From Bradyrhizobium elkanii WSM2783 (GTDB taxonomy: Bacteria; Pseudomonadota; Alphaproteobacteria; Rhizobiales; Xanthobacteraceae), in assembly GCF_000472865.1 (NCBI RefSeq), contig NZ_AXAP01000004.1:1-64000 (forward strand): DNA of 64,000 bases, in the 5' to 3' direction. Below the pieces are notes generated by a model. The model made no database searches. It was not told the origin of the DNA and saw only the letters and a program-made list of their open reading frames with translations. Each line of letters opens with the position of its first letter. Positions within the stretch are counted from its first letter, which is position 1. The position numbers were made by a program, and so were the translations under genes. Of the stretch, positions 29,708-38,133 are shown piece by piece.

Positions 29708-30664
29708 TCATCCTCCTCCTTGCAGCGCGGCCCACATTTCGCGGTCGCGCTTGTCGGTCCAGATCACGGGATCATCGATCCCGGACGCTTCGTCATGGGC
29801 GCGCGAGACGTTGAACGGCAGGCAATGCTCGTAGATCGCGAAGCTCGAGAATTTCGGATCCATCACCTCGCGCGTCGCCGCCATCGTCTCCTTCAGCGTG
29901 CGCCCTTTCGCCACGGAGGCCTCGGCTGCGCCGTAGAGCGTCGTGACGAAATCACGCGTCATCGCGATCGCCTCGCGCCCAGTGGCAAGGCCTTTCAACG
30001 CATCGCCACGACCGGGCGCGATCGCCTTGGGATTGAAGGCGCGGATCTCGTTCAGCGTCATCGGCCATTCGCGCAAATGCGCATCGCCGCAATAGCAGGC
30101 CGAGTGATATTCGATGAGATCTCCGGAGAACATCACCTCGGCATCCGGCACCCAGGCGACGATATCGCCGGATGTGTGGCCGGCGCCAAGCTGCATCAGC
30201 CGCACTTCGCGCTTGCCGAGATAGATCGACATCTCGCCCTCGAAGGTGAGCGTCGGCCAGGTCAGGCCGGGAATGCTCTGGGCGTCCTGGAACAGGCGCG
30301 GGAAGCGGCCATACTCCGAATCCCAATCCTGCTGGCCGCGCTCCGCGATCAGGCGATAGGTCTCCTGCGAGGCAACGATGCCTTGCGCCTTGTAGGCGGA
30401 GGCGCCGAGCACGCGCACCGCGTGATAATGGGACAGCACGACATATTTGATCGGCTTGTCGGTCACGGTGCGTACGCGCTCGATCACCTTGTTCGCCATC
30501 GCCGGCGTCGCCTGCGCGTCGAACACGAGGCAGCCGTCTTCGCCGACGATCACGGCGGTGTTGGGATCGCCCTCGGCGGTGAAGGCGTAGAGATCGGTGC
30601 CGATCTCGGAGAAGGTGATCTTCTTCTCCGCAAGATCCGTGGTGGACGCAAAGCCTTTTGCCAT
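29708..30664 (-). CDS. MBL-fold protein of the homogentisate operon, altered metal motif
   Basis: 318 residues, ATG at 30664 after GAGGACA. The metallo-beta-lactamase fold is clear: [53 protein letters not shown] and [20 protein letters not shown]. The first motif should be HxHxDH but reads His79-Tyr-His81-Ala-Val83-Arg84, so the Asp and last His for the second metal are lost, while His163 and Asp182 remain. It may use one metal or have a changed reaction. Its place between a hydroxylase and hmgA suggests hydrolysis of an aromatic-pathway ester or lactone, which is inference. Confidence 0.85.
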   Translation of the reverse strand: MAKGFASTTDLAEKKITFSEIGTDLYAFTAEGDPNTAVIVGEDGCLVFDAQATPAMANKVIERVRTVTDKPIKYVVLSHYHAVRVLGASAYKAQGIVASQETYRLIAERGQQDWDSEYGRFPRLFQDAQSIPGLTWPTLTFEGEMSIYLGKREVRLMQLGAGHTSGDIVAWVPDAEVMFSGDLIEYHSACYCGDAHLREWPMTLNEIRAFNPKAIAPGRGDALKGLATGREAIAMTRDFVTTLYGAAEASVAKGRTLKETMAATREVMDPKFSSFAIYEHCLPFNVSRAHDEASGIDDPVIWTDKRDREMWAALQGGG

Positions 30665-30676
30665 CGGGTGTCCTCG

Positions 30677-30907
30677 TTATTGTTGCTGCTGTTGTTGCTG
30701 CTGCTGGCTAGCCTCCAGCATCCGCCGCTTGGCGAGCGCGATCGCTTCGCGCAGCACGTCGATGTCGCCGATATGGTTGGCGAGCACGAGCACCAGCGCG
30801 GCATCGAGATCGGCGCTCTGCGCCTCCGTCAGGCCGCGATGTGCCTCGACGACGGCACGGAAGGCATCGTCCGGTTTTGCAAAGTTCGAGCTGGTCGACA
30901 GCGCCAT
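30677..30907 (-). CDS. DUF2783 protein ending in a poly-glutamine run
   Basis: 76 residues, ATG at 30907. The body matches DUF2783: KPDDAFRAVVEAHRGLTEAQ, LDAALVLVLANHIGDI and LREAIALAKRRML, a small helical protein. It ends in nine Gln coded by mixed CAG/CAA codons just before the stop, so the length of the tail can change by slippage. It lies 7 bases downstream of the FAD hydroxylase and 12 before the MBL gene, the usual partners of this family. It may be a small accessory to the hydroxylase; no function is proven. Confidence 0.85.
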   Translation of the reverse strand: MALSTSSNFAKPDDAFRAVVEAHRGLTEAQSADLDAALVLVLANHIGDIDVLREAIALAKRRMLEASQQQQQQQQQ

Positions 30908-30914
30908 GGCAACC

Positions 30915-32528
30915 TCAATTGAATCCCGTCGCCCGCGCCAGCGCCGCCTCTAACAGCGGCTGCGTCGGGCGACGGAAGCGTGCGGCGATATAGCCATCGG
31001 GGCGCAGCAGATAGGCGGTGCCGGGTTCGGCATCGTACCGCTTGCCGACGAGACCGGTGGCATCGGCGAAACCATCGTCGCCACCGATCCGGATCGTATT
31101 TACGCCATCCGGCGCATCCACCGCGGCGCCATTACCAAACTCCAGCAGCGTGAACCCCGTTCCCGCGCCGATAAACGCCTCGGTCAGGAACTGCGGATTG
31201 CCGCTGCGTCCAGCAATCGGCGCATCCGGCATGGACGCGCCCGGCCGTGGCCCGCCGCACCATGCGTCACCATCCGGCGTCGACAGCGGCGTGTCGTAAA
31301 CCGACGGCACCGACAGCCGTCCACCATTGACCATGCGCTTGCCGAACTCGGTCTCCTTCGCCAATGCCAGCACCGCCTGGCGCAGCCGCGCCTCCTGCCG
31401 CGAGTTTGGCGCCATGAAATCGGTGGAGCGGGTGGATTCGCGGATGTTCTCATCGGCGGCGGCGCTGCGCTCGATGTGATAGCTCTCGAGGAGCGATTCT
31501 GGAGACGTCCCGCGCAGCACGCAGTCGAGTTTCCACGACAGATTCTCAGCGTCCTCGAGCCCGGAATTGGCGCCGCGCGCACCAAAGGGCGAGACCTGGT
31601 GCGCGGCGTCGCCGGCAAAGATCACGCGGCCGTGGATGAACTTGTCCATCCGCCGGCACTGGAACTTGTAGAGGGAAATCCACTCGAACTCGAACTTGTC
31701 GTGGCCGAGCATGCGCGCAATCCGCGGCCGCACATTTTCCGGCTTCCTTTCGTGCACTGGGTCGGCATCTGGATGGAGCTGCAGATCGATCCGCCAGACA
31801 TCGTCCGGCTGCTTGTGCAACAGCGCCGAGCGCCCGGCATGGAACGGCGGGTCGAACCAGAACCAGCGCTCGGTCGGGAACGCCGCTGTCATCTTGACGT
31901 CGGCGATCAGGAACTGGTCCTCGAACACCTGGCCGGAAAATTCCGCGCCGACCATTTTGCGCAGCGACGAGCGTGCACCGTCGCAGGCGATCACGAAGGA
32001 AGCCCGAATCCTGTAGGCGCCCTCCGGCGTCTCGATCGTCAGCGCCACGCCATCGTTGCGGCTTTCCAGCGCAACCACCTTGTTGCGCCAGCGCAGGTCG
32101 ATCGCCGGTAACTCGCGCACGCGATCGACCAGATAGGCCTCGGCATAGAATTGCTGCAGGTTGATGAAGGCCGGCCGCTTGTGACCGTCCTCCGGCAACA
32201 GGTTGAACTGATAGAGCTGGGAGGCGCCATGGAAAATCTTACCGACGCTCCACACCACGCCCTTCTCGACCATGCGGTCGCCAACGCCAAGCCGGTCCCA
32301 ATATTCCAGCGAGCGCTTCGAGAAGCAGATCGCGCGCGAGCCTTCGCCGATCCGGTCGGCGTCGTCGAGCAGCACCACGGCTTGCCCGCGCTGGGCGAGA
32401 TCGATTGCGAGCGACAGCCCGACGGGGCCGGCGCCAACCACCACGACTGGATATTCAGCCGCGTTAGCCGCTACCCGGTCCTGGTCGGGATGCCTCAGAT
32501 AGCCGAACTGGTTGTTGGCCTGCGCCAT
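30915..32528 (-). CDS. FAD-dependent aromatic hydroxylase (MhpA/PheA-like)
   Basis: 537 residues, ATG at 32528. It is a class A flavoprotein monooxygenase: the GxGxxG site VVVGAGPVGLSLAIDLAQRG, the DG motif FVIACDGARSSLRKMVG, the GD motif RVIFAGDAAHQVSPFGARG, and a C-terminal thioredoxin-like part (LLRPDGYIAARFRRP). It resembles 3-(3-hydroxyphenyl)propionate hydroxylase and phenol hydroxylase relatives. As first gene of the hmgA-fahA unit it may add the second hydroxyl to a hydroxyphenylacetate and so make homogentisate (2,5-dihydroxyphenylacetate) independently of hpd. The substrate is inference. Control is likely by the divergent MarR gene. Confidence 0.88.
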   Translation of the reverse strand: MAQANNQFGYLRHPDQDRVAANAAEYPVVVVGAGPVGLSLAIDLAQRGQAVVLLDDADRIGEGSRAICFSKRSLEYWDRLGVGDRMVEKGVVWSVGKIFHGASQLYQFNLLPEDGHKRPAFINLQQFYAEAYLVDRVRELPAIDLRWRNKVVALESRNDGVALTIETPEGAYRIRASFVIACDGARSSLRKMVGAEFSGQVFEDQFLIADVKMTAAFPTERWFWFDPPFHAGRSALLHKQPDDVWRIDLQLHPDADPVHERKPENVRPRIARMLGHDKFEFEWISLYKFQCRRMDKFIHGRVIFAGDAAHQVSPFGARGANSGLEDAENLSWKLDCVLRGTSPESLLESYHIERSAAADENIRESTRSTDFMAPNSRQEARLRQAVLALAKETEFGKRMVNGGRLSVPSVYDTPLSTPDGDAWCGGPRPGASMPDAPIAGRSGNPQFLTEAFIGAGTGFTLLEFGNGAAVDAPDGVNTIRIGGDDGFADATGLVGKRYDAEPGTAYLLRPDGYIAARFRRPTQPLLEAALARATGFN

Positions 32529-32561
32529 CCGCTCAAACCCTTGCCGCTTCCCCGTGGCCCT

Positions 32562-32594
32562 GTTAAAGTAGTCTCACGTGCAACGATCTTAAAC
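32562..32594. promoter_or_regulatory. Imperfect operator-like site between FAD hydroxylase and MarR gene
   Basis: GTTAAAG at 32562 and CTTAAAC ending at 32594 are inverted with one mismatch, with CACGTG near the centre. A second dyad, TGACGGC-ACC-GCCGTCA, follows at 32599-32615, 20 bases before the MarR start. Both lie in the 106-bp divergent region; either could bind the MarR protein. Confidence 0.35.
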
Positions 32595-32634
32595 TCCCTG
32601 ACGGCACCGCCGTCAACTCCCCCTCGGAGGCATT

Positions 32635-33195
32635 TTGACGAAATCGGTTTCGAGCGACGACATGGCGGCGACGCGATCCGAACCCGACTCGGTCGCGCCG
32701 CAGGAGGACGCGGCGGCCAAGAAAAGGCTCGACCTCTTCCACTTCATGCCGTTCCGCCTGAACCGATTGGCGGCGGAGGTGAGCTCGGCGCTTTCCGCCG
32801 AGTATCAGGCGCGCTACGGGCTCGACATCCCCTCATGGCGCGTGCTGGCGACGCTCGGCTTCCGCCGCGAAGCCTGCAGCGCGCAATACATCGCCGATTG
32901 CACGCGGACACATAAGTCGACCATCAGCCGCGCCGTCACCACGCTGATGGAACGGCAGATCATCGAGCGCGTCGAGAATGCCGACGACCGCCGCGAATTC
33001 CGCCTGCAGCTCACCCGCAAGGGCAAGGCGCTGTACGAGGAACTGATCCCGCGCCTGCTCCGAAGGGAGCAGGAGATTTTCTCATGCCTGTCGGCGCAGG
33101 AGAGGCGGCAACTCGGAAAACTGCTCGGCAAGATCGAGCACGGCCTTGAGCTGGTGCAGACCAGCGAAGAGGCGGACGCGAAGGAAACGTATTAG
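32635..33195 (+). CDS. MarR family regulator, divergent from the homogentisate operon
   Basis: 186 residues from TTG at 32635 behind CGGAGG; an ATG nine codons later is an alternative. The N-terminal 30 residues are disordered. The winged helix is clear: LFHFMPFRLNRLAAEVSSAL, SWRVLATLGFRREACSAQYI, CTRTHKSTISRAVTTLMERQ, and the wing ENADDRREFRLQLTRKGKAL. MarR proteins repress aromatic catabolic genes and release on binding the pathway acid; here the target would be the five-gene hmgA unit. The repressor role is inference. Confidence 0.9.
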   Translation: MTKSVSSDDMAATRSEPDSVAPQEDAAAKKRLDLFHFMPFRLNRLAAEVSSALSAEYQARYGLDIPSWRVLATLGFRREACSAQYIADCTRTHKSTISRAVTTLMERQIIERVENADDRREFRLQLTRKGKALYEELIPRLLRREQEIFSCLSAQERRQLGKLLGKIEHGLELVQTSEEADAKETY

Positions 33196-33237
33196 AGCAT
33201 GATGTCATTTGGTTGAATCGGCGTGACCGCGGTTGTC

Positions 33238-33365
33238 CACCTCTCCCATAGGGAGAGGTCGGCGCAGCGCCGGGTGAGGGGTTACGGTTCCTCGATGGAG
33301 CTCATCCCCCTCACCCGGATCGCATCTCACGATGCGATCCGACCTCTCCCCGTCGGGGAGAGGTA
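33238..33365. repeat. Palindromic repeat (ACCTCTCCC family)
   Basis: CACCTCTCCCATAGGGAGAG at the left pairs with CTCTCCCCGTCGGGGAGAGG at the right, with internal CGCCGGGTGAGGGG and CCCCCTCACCCGG. A copy of the same family is at 62724-62836. GAGCATGAT at 33195 and ATCATGCTC at 33403 flank it, making a nested inverted structure. Confidence 0.8.
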
Positions 33366-33429
33366 AGGCACCTCCGACGTGGCGCCAATTCGACCTGATC
33401 TCATCATGCTCTAGGACGTACCGCTGTGA

Positions 33430-33535
33430 GACCCTCATGGTGAGGAGCCGCAAAGCGGCGTCACGAACCATGAGGCCCAGCCGGTGGCCTCATCCTTCGA
33501 GACGCCTGCTGCGCAGGCTCCTCAGGATGAGGGCG
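33430..33535. repeat. Interspersed palindromic repeat (GACCCTCATGG family)
   Basis: ACCCTCATGGTGAGGAGCCG at one end and CTCCTCAGGATGAGGGCGG at the other, with GAACCATGAGGCCCAGCCGG in the middle. It is a second member of the family seen at 12100-12208 and lies between convergent genes. With the preceding repeat it fills the whole gap 33196-33576; no gene is seen there. Confidence 0.75.
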
Positions 33536-33576
33536 GCTGATGTGCTTCGTAATGACGCGCAAGGCGCCAGCAACAC

Positions 33577-34383
33577 CTACTTCGCAAACGAGCGCGAGGG
33601 CGCGAGATGCAGCGCATACGCATCGACCTTGTCGCTCGCGCGCGGATAGATCTCGGCGACGATTGGATCATGCCCGGGGATGAAACGATCGGGATGTCCG
33701 GCGAGCCGCTCGACGGTTTCCCAGCCGATCGCCATGTCGCCGACATTGTAGACGATCGGAAACGGACTGCGCTTGTGCAGATTGGCGTAGTAATGCGCGG
33801 CATCGGATGCCAGCACCACGGGGCCGCGCGCGGTCTCGACCCGCACCACCTGCAGGCCGTCAGAATGGCCGCCGACGCGGTGCACGGTGATTCCAGGCGC
33901 GACCTCGCCATCTCCGGAGTGGAACGTGACGCGCTCGCCATAGACGTGGCGAACCATCAGCGTCACATGCTCGATCGAGAACGGGTGCCGCAGCATGCCG
34001 TTGCACATGCACCGTCCGGTCGCGTAGCTCATCTCGCGTTCCTGCAAATGGAAGCGAGCGTTCGGGAAGCGATCGAGATTGCCGGCGTGGTCGTAATGCA
34101 AGTGGGTGACGATCACGTCCCGAATCGATGCCGCCGAAACGCCAAAGCGATCCAGCGCATCGACCGGATTGAGAGTCAGCTTGCGGGCGCGCAGCTCGGC
34201 CTCCTCAGCATTGAAGCCGGTATCGACCAGAATGTCGCGGCCCGCTCCCCGAACCAGCCAGACGAAGTAATCGAGGGCCTGCGCCGCGGTCTCATGCGGA
34301 TCGGGCGCAAGAAAGTTCATGTTCGGGGTGCGCGGCGACATCGTCGCATAGCGCAGAGCATAGATCTCGTAGGCGTTTCCCAT
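33577..34383 (-). CDS. MBL-fold hydrolase, N-acyl homoserine lactonase-like
   Basis: About 268 residues from ATG at 34383; the open frame goes on to 34629 but that part is basic and unlike the family. The metal site is complete: VIVTHLHYDHAGNLDRFP (HxHxDH), GGHSDGLQVVRVE and VVLASDAAHYYANL, with the C-terminal FIPGHDPIV. This is the layout of the AttM/AiiA-type lactonases, which open acyl homoserine lactones, and of related MBL hydrolases. Quorum quenching is possible but the substrate is not shown. It stands alone between repeats. Confidence 0.82.
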   Translation of the reverse strand: MGNAYEIYALRYATMSPRTPNMNFLAPDPHETAAQALDYFVWLVRGAGRDILVDTGFNAEEAELRARKLTLNPVDALDRFGVSAASIRDVIVTHLHYDHAGNLDRFPNARFHLQEREMSYATGRCMCNGMLRHPFSIEHVTLMVRHVYGERVTFHSGDGEVAPGITVHRVGGHSDGLQVVRVETARGPVVLASDAAHYYANLHKRSPFPIVYNVGDMAIGWETVERLAGHPDRFIPGHDPIVAEIYPRASDKVDAYALHLAPSRSFAK

Positions 34384-34752
34384 TGGCGTCGCTTTTCTTG
34401 GTTGAGTGGCCGCTTGCGCGACAAGCAAGCCATTGTCATCCGCAAAGGTCAAATCCTGCAGGCCTGCTGCGGCTGCATGACAGGACCGTGCGAGCCAATG
34501 TGAGAGGGCGTCAGGGTGAGGGGTTGTCGCATTGCGGTCCGGGCGTTGTCGACGGAACCAGCGCTGCCACCGGAACAACCGCGCTTCATTCCCTGCCGGA
34601 AGCCGCTTCTTCGCGCTTAATTGTCGCAATTAACGACGAGGGCGCAAGTGGTTGACGGCCCATGGGCGCGGTTTGATAATGCCGGTTGCGTGAAGTAAGG
34701 TCGCCGCGGCGCAGACCGGGATCGGCGTCTTTTTGGCTAGACTGCGGCGATT
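34384..34752. other. Intergenic region without a recognised gene
   Basis: These 369 bases separate the divergent lactonase-like and pseudo-caspase genes and must hold both promoters. The palindrome TTAATTGTCGCAATTAA at 34617-34633 (arms TTAATTG and CAATTAA) is a possible operator. No convincing coding frame is seen. Confidence 0.45.
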
Positions 34753-36240
34753 ATGCACATCTGCTTTGCTTTACTCCTCACATTGATTTTTGCCGTCGCC
34801 TCGACCGCACCCTCTTTCGCTGCGGGCGACCGCTTTGCCCTGGTGATCGGCAACGCCAAATATCCGGACGCGGATGCGCCGCTGAAGGAGCCGATCAATG
34901 ACGCGCGCGACGTCGCCGACGAGCTCAAGCGCGACGGCTTCAGCGTCGACATCGGGGAAAATCTAACCGGCGAACAAATGCGGCACGCCTTCGAGCGACT
35001 CTACGGCAAGATCAAGCCGGGCTCGGTCGTCCTCTTGTTCTTCTCGGGCTATGGTATCCAGTCCAGCCGCCAGAGCTATATGATCCCGATCGATGCCCAG
35101 ATCTGGAGCGAGGCCGACGTCCGCCGCGACGGTTTCAGCCTCGAGACGGTGCTCGGCGAGATCAACAGCCGCGGCGCCGGCGTCAAGATCGCGCTGATCG
35201 ATGCTTCCAGGCGCAACCCGTTCGAGCGCCGATTCCGCAGCTTTTCAGCCGGCCTTGCGCCGGTGATCGCGCCGAACGGAACGCTGGTGATGTATTCGGC
35301 GGCGCTGTCGTCCGTGATCTCGGACAATGGCAGCGACCACAGCCTGTTCGTGCGGGAATTGCTCAAGGAGATCCGCACCCCCGACCTGATGGCGGAGGAG
35401 ACGCTGAATCGCACCCGTGTCGGTGTCACCCGCGCCTCGCGCAGCGAGCAGGTGCCGTGGATCTCGTCTTCGCTCGCGGAAGATTTCTCTTTCGTTCCAG
35501 GTTCAGCGGCGCGGCCGCAGAGCCCGCCGCCGCCCGAACCTCCGCCGCCACCGCCGGCTCAGTCGGCGGTCGCCCCGCCGGCTCCACCTGCCCCGCCGTC
35601 GCCGCCGCCCGCGCCTCCGGTGCAGACCACCACGGCGCCGCCTCCATCCGAGCAGTTGCCATTACCACCGCCGCCGATGCCGCGGCCGGCGGACGTCGCT
35701 ACACCGTCGACACCACCCGCCCCGAAGCAGGCCGACACGCTGGCCGATGATCCGACCATCAAGACCCTGACGGCACGGCTCAACGACAATCCGGATGATG
35801 CAGCAGCTCTTTACCGCCGCGGTCAGGTCTATGCCAGCAAGGGCGCCTACGAGCTCGCGATCAAGGACTTCGACAACTCGCTTCGATTAAACCCCAAGGA
35901 TGTCGAAGCCTACAACAACCGCTGCTGGGCCCGCACCGTGATCGGCGACCTGCAGGCTGCGCTGAAGGATTGCAACGAGGCGCTGCGGCTGCGGCCGAAT
36001 TTCGTCGACGCGCTCGACAGCCGCGGCCTTTTGAATCTGAAGAGCGGGCAGACCAAGAACGCCATTGCCGATTTCGATGCGGCGCTGAAGCTCAATCCCA
36101 GGTTGACGTCATCTCTCTACGGACGCGGGCTTGCCAAGAAGCGCAACGGCTCGGTCGCGGAAGGGGATCTGGACATCACCAACGCCAAGGCGATGGACCC
36201 GAATATCGTCAAGGAATTCGCCGATTATGGCGTGCAGTGA
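34753..36240 (+). CDS. Pseudo-caspase (C14 fold, catalytic pair lost) with Pro-rich linker and TPR repeats
   Basis: 495 residues, ATG at 34753. Residues 1-24 are a Sec signal (CFALLLTLIFAVASTAPSFA). Residues 25-240 are a caspase-like p20 fold: FALVIGNAKYPDADAPLKEP, NDARDVADELKRDGFSVDI, VVLLFFSGYGIQ and KIALIDASRRNPFERRF. The catalytic His (SGHG in active proteins) is Tyr100 and the catalytic Cys (DACR) is Ser152, so proteolysis is unlikely. Residues about 253-330 are Pro-rich. Residues about 335-490 hold three TPR units (AALYRRGQVYASKGAYELAI, VEAYNNRCWARTVIGDLQAA, VDALDSRGLLNLKSGQTKNA). It is probably a periplasmic scaffold. A paralogue without TPRs is at 51376-52212. Confidence 0.88.
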   Translation: MHICFALLLTLIFAVASTAPSFAAGDRFALVIGNAKYPDADAPLKEPINDARDVADELKRDGFSVDIGENLTGEQMRHAFERLYGKIKPGSVVLLFFSGYGIQSSRQSYMIPIDAQIWSEADVRRDGFSLETVLGEINSRGAGVKIALIDASRRNPFERRFRSFSAGLAPVIAPNGTLVMYSAALSSVISDNGSDHSLFVRELLKEIRTPDLMAEETLNRTRVGVTRASRSEQVPWISSSLAEDFSFVPGSAARPQSPPPPEPPPPPPAQSAVAPPAPPAPPSPPPAPPVQTTTAPPPSEQLPLPPPPMPRPADVATPSTPPAPKQADTLADDPTIKTLTARLNDNPDDAAALYRRGQVYASKGAYELAIKDFDNSLRLNPKDVEAYNNRCWARTVIGDLQAALKDCNEALRLRPNFVDALDSRGLLNLKSGQTKNAIADFDAALKLNPRLTSSLYGRGLAKKRNGSVAEGDLDITNAKAMDPNIVKEFADYGVQ

Positions 36241-36387
36241 CGATAATTTGGATAGCTGGTTCCGTCCGGCCTCGAACCTCGGACGGGATGTGCGAGACTA
36301 AGAATTTAAGATGGGCCGGGATCGAGCACCGGCAGTGATTTGGCTAATCGATTTGAAATCGCGCGCACGGCGCAACGGGGGCTGACA

Positions 36388-37047
36388 ATGTTCGAGATCA
36401 CCGCGAAGAAGAATCTTGCTGCGATGCTTTCGGTTGCGACGATCGGCGCCACGCTTGCCCTTGGCGTGGTGGCCGCCCGGGCCGGCGACAACGTCACCGA
36501 AGAGCAAATCCTGAGGGCGCTGACGCCGGAGAAGAAGCCGTTGACCCGCGGCCTGTCGATCGGGCCGAAGGTCGAGCCAGCCGCAAACGCCGCGGAGGAC
36601 AAGTTCGTGCAGACGATCCGCGGCCGTTCCACCCGCTCACTGTCGTCGGCCGAGCGCGAGGAGATCGCGACCATCGTCAAGGACAAGCCCAAGATCGATC
36701 TGGAGATCAACTTCGATTACAATTCGGCGCAGATCAACGCCAAGTCGCTGCCCTCCGTGCAGGCCTTGGGCCGCGCTCTGACCAATGCCGACCTGAAGGG
36801 CTCGACCTTCGTCGTAGCCGGCCACACCGACGCCGCCGGCAGCGAGGCCTTCAACCAGGACCTCTCCGAGCGCCGCGCCGAGGCGATCAAGCGCTATCTC
36901 GTCGACAAATATGGCGTCAACGGTTCCGATCTCGTCACCGTCGGCTACGGCAAGAGCAAGCTGAAGGATCCGAGCCAGCCGCTGGCGGAAGCGAACCGCC
37001 GTGTGCAGGTCGTGAACATGGAAAACAAGGCAACCGCGTCCAAGTAA
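36388..37047 (+). CDS. OmpA-family peptidoglycan-binding protein
   Basis: About 219 residues from ATG at 36388, which has GGGGG upstream; an upstream TTG at 36340 is less likely. There is a signal sequence (NLAAMLSVATIGATLALGVV, cut near AARA). The C-terminal OmpA domain has IDLEINFDYNSAQINAKSLP, VVAGHTDAAGSEAFNQDLSE and RRAEAIKRYLVDKYGVNG, with the Asp and Arg that bind diaminopimelate. It anchors something to the peptidoglycan. Its neighbour upstream is the pseudo-caspase; a strong terminator follows. Confidence 0.9.
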   Translation: MFEITAKKNLAAMLSVATIGATLALGVVAARAGDNVTEEQILRALTPEKKPLTRGLSIGPKVEPAANAAEDKFVQTIRGRSTRSLSSAEREEIATIVKDKPKIDLEINFDYNSAQINAKSLPSVQALGRALTNADLKGSTFVVAGHTDAAGSEAFNQDLSERRAEAIKRYLVDKYGVNGSDLVTVGYGKSKLKDPSQPLAEANRRVQVVNMENKATASK

Positions 37048-37095
37048 TCCCGTCCGGGTAAACGGCGTAGCGCCACGTGCTATTTTAAGGGTAAT

Positions 37096-37131
37096 ATGCG
37101 TCTCGCACCCCCTGCGAGACGCATTTGTTTT
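37096..37131 (+). terminator. Strong rho-independent terminator after the OmpA-family gene
   Basis: Stem ATGCGTCTCGCA / TGCGAGACGCAT, 12 perfect pairs, a CCCCC loop, then TTGTTTT. It lies 48 bases after the stop of the OmpA-type gene and shows that the open frame beginning at 37096 is not the start of the following adaptor gene. Confidence 0.92.
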
Positions 37132-37200
37132 AGCAATAAGACTGAAAACAATTCGAAGCGTTCCGCTTCAGCTAAACTTCAGGTCTGGATCGATCCGGCG

Positions 37201-38133
37201 ATGAAATTCTCCGAATACCTAAAGCCTGTGCTCGGAACAGTCTTCGTCGTCGCACTCGGCGCCGGCTACTACTGGTTCGAGCACCGGCCGCGTCCGGAAG
37301 AGAAGGACACGCCGGGCCAAGCCCTCGTCGTCGTCACCAAAGCCACCAATGCCTGCTTCTCCGACATGGTGCGGGTCACCGGCCATATCGTGCCGCGGCG
37401 CGAAGCGCAGGTTGGCGTCGATCACGAGGGCTCCAAGGTCAGCGATGTCCTGGTCCGCGAGGGCGACACCGTGACCGAGAACCAGGAACTGGCGCGGCTG
37501 ACCCCGCCGCCGCAGCAACAACAGCAGGCAGCCCAGGGCGGCGGACGCGCAGCATCGCTCTCCTTGCGCGCGCCGGCCGCGGGCCTGGTCACCGAGGTGC
37601 GGACCGCCGTGGGCGCCCCCGCCTCGCCGCAGGCCGGTCCGATGTTCCGCATCGCGATCAACAACGAGATCGAGCTGGAAGCCGAGGTGCCGAGCATTCA
37701 CCTCTTGAAGCTCAATCCCGGCGCAACCGTGCGGATCAGCCGCGACGATGCGCCCGACATGGTCGGCAAGGTACGGCAGATCTCGCCGCAGATCGACCGC
37801 AACACCCAGCTCGGCCGTGTCAGGATATCCCTTACCAACAATCCTTCGCTGAAGGTCGGCATGTTCGCCCGCGCCAATATCGACGCCAAGCGCTCTTGCG
37901 GCGTCGCCGTTCCGCGCACCGCGATCGACCGCCTTACGTTGCAGGTCGTCAAGGGCAACACGATCGAGACACGGAAAGTGCGGGTCGGGCTGACCTCGGA
38001 CACCTCAACGGAAATCCTTGAGGGCCTCGACGTCGGCGAAATCGTCGTCGCCGACGCTGGCACCTCGCTGCATGACGGCGACCAGATCAAGATCATGTTC
38101 GCCGACGAACTCGAGCGCACGCGGACACGCTAA
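37201..38133 (+). CDS. RND efflux periplasmic adaptor (HlyD/MFP family)
   Basis: About 310 residues from ATG at 37201. It has an N-terminal membrane anchor (YLKPVLGTVFVVALGAGYYW), a first lipoyl half (RREAQVGVDHEGSKVSDVLV, REGDTVTENQELARL), an unusually short hairpin replaced by PPPQQQQQAAQGGG, the second lipoyl half (SLRAPAAGLVTEV), a beta-barrel (EIELEAEVPSIHLLKLNPGA) and a C-terminal membrane-proximal domain. Two Cys, Cys52 (NACFSD) and Cys233 (SCGVAVP), are also present in the paralogue at 50386. Its stop overlaps the pump's ATG by one base, so the pair is coupled. No outer-membrane channel gene is near. Confidence 0.9.
   Translation: MKFSEYLKPVLGTVFVVALGAGYYWFEHRPRPEEKDTPGQALVVVTKATNACFSDMVRVTGHIVPRREAQVGVDHEGSKVSDVLVREGDTVTENQELARLTPPPQQQQQAAQGGGRAASLSLRAPAAGLVTEVRTAVGAPASPQAGPMFRIAINNEIELEAEVPSIHLLKLNPGATVRISRDDAPDMVGKVRQISPQIDRNTQLGRVRISLTNNPSLKVGMFARANIDAKRSCGVAVPRTAIDRLTLQVVKGNTIETRKVRVGLTSDTSTEILEGLDVGEIVVADAGTSLHDGDQIKIMFADELERTRTR

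Noticed and set aside
34753..36240. Active metacaspase
   Set aside because: The His and Cys of the dyad are Tyr and Ser.
37096..37200. Longer N-terminus for the RND adaptor
   Set aside because: The region forms a perfect rho-independent terminator of the gene before, so the start at 37201 is preferred.
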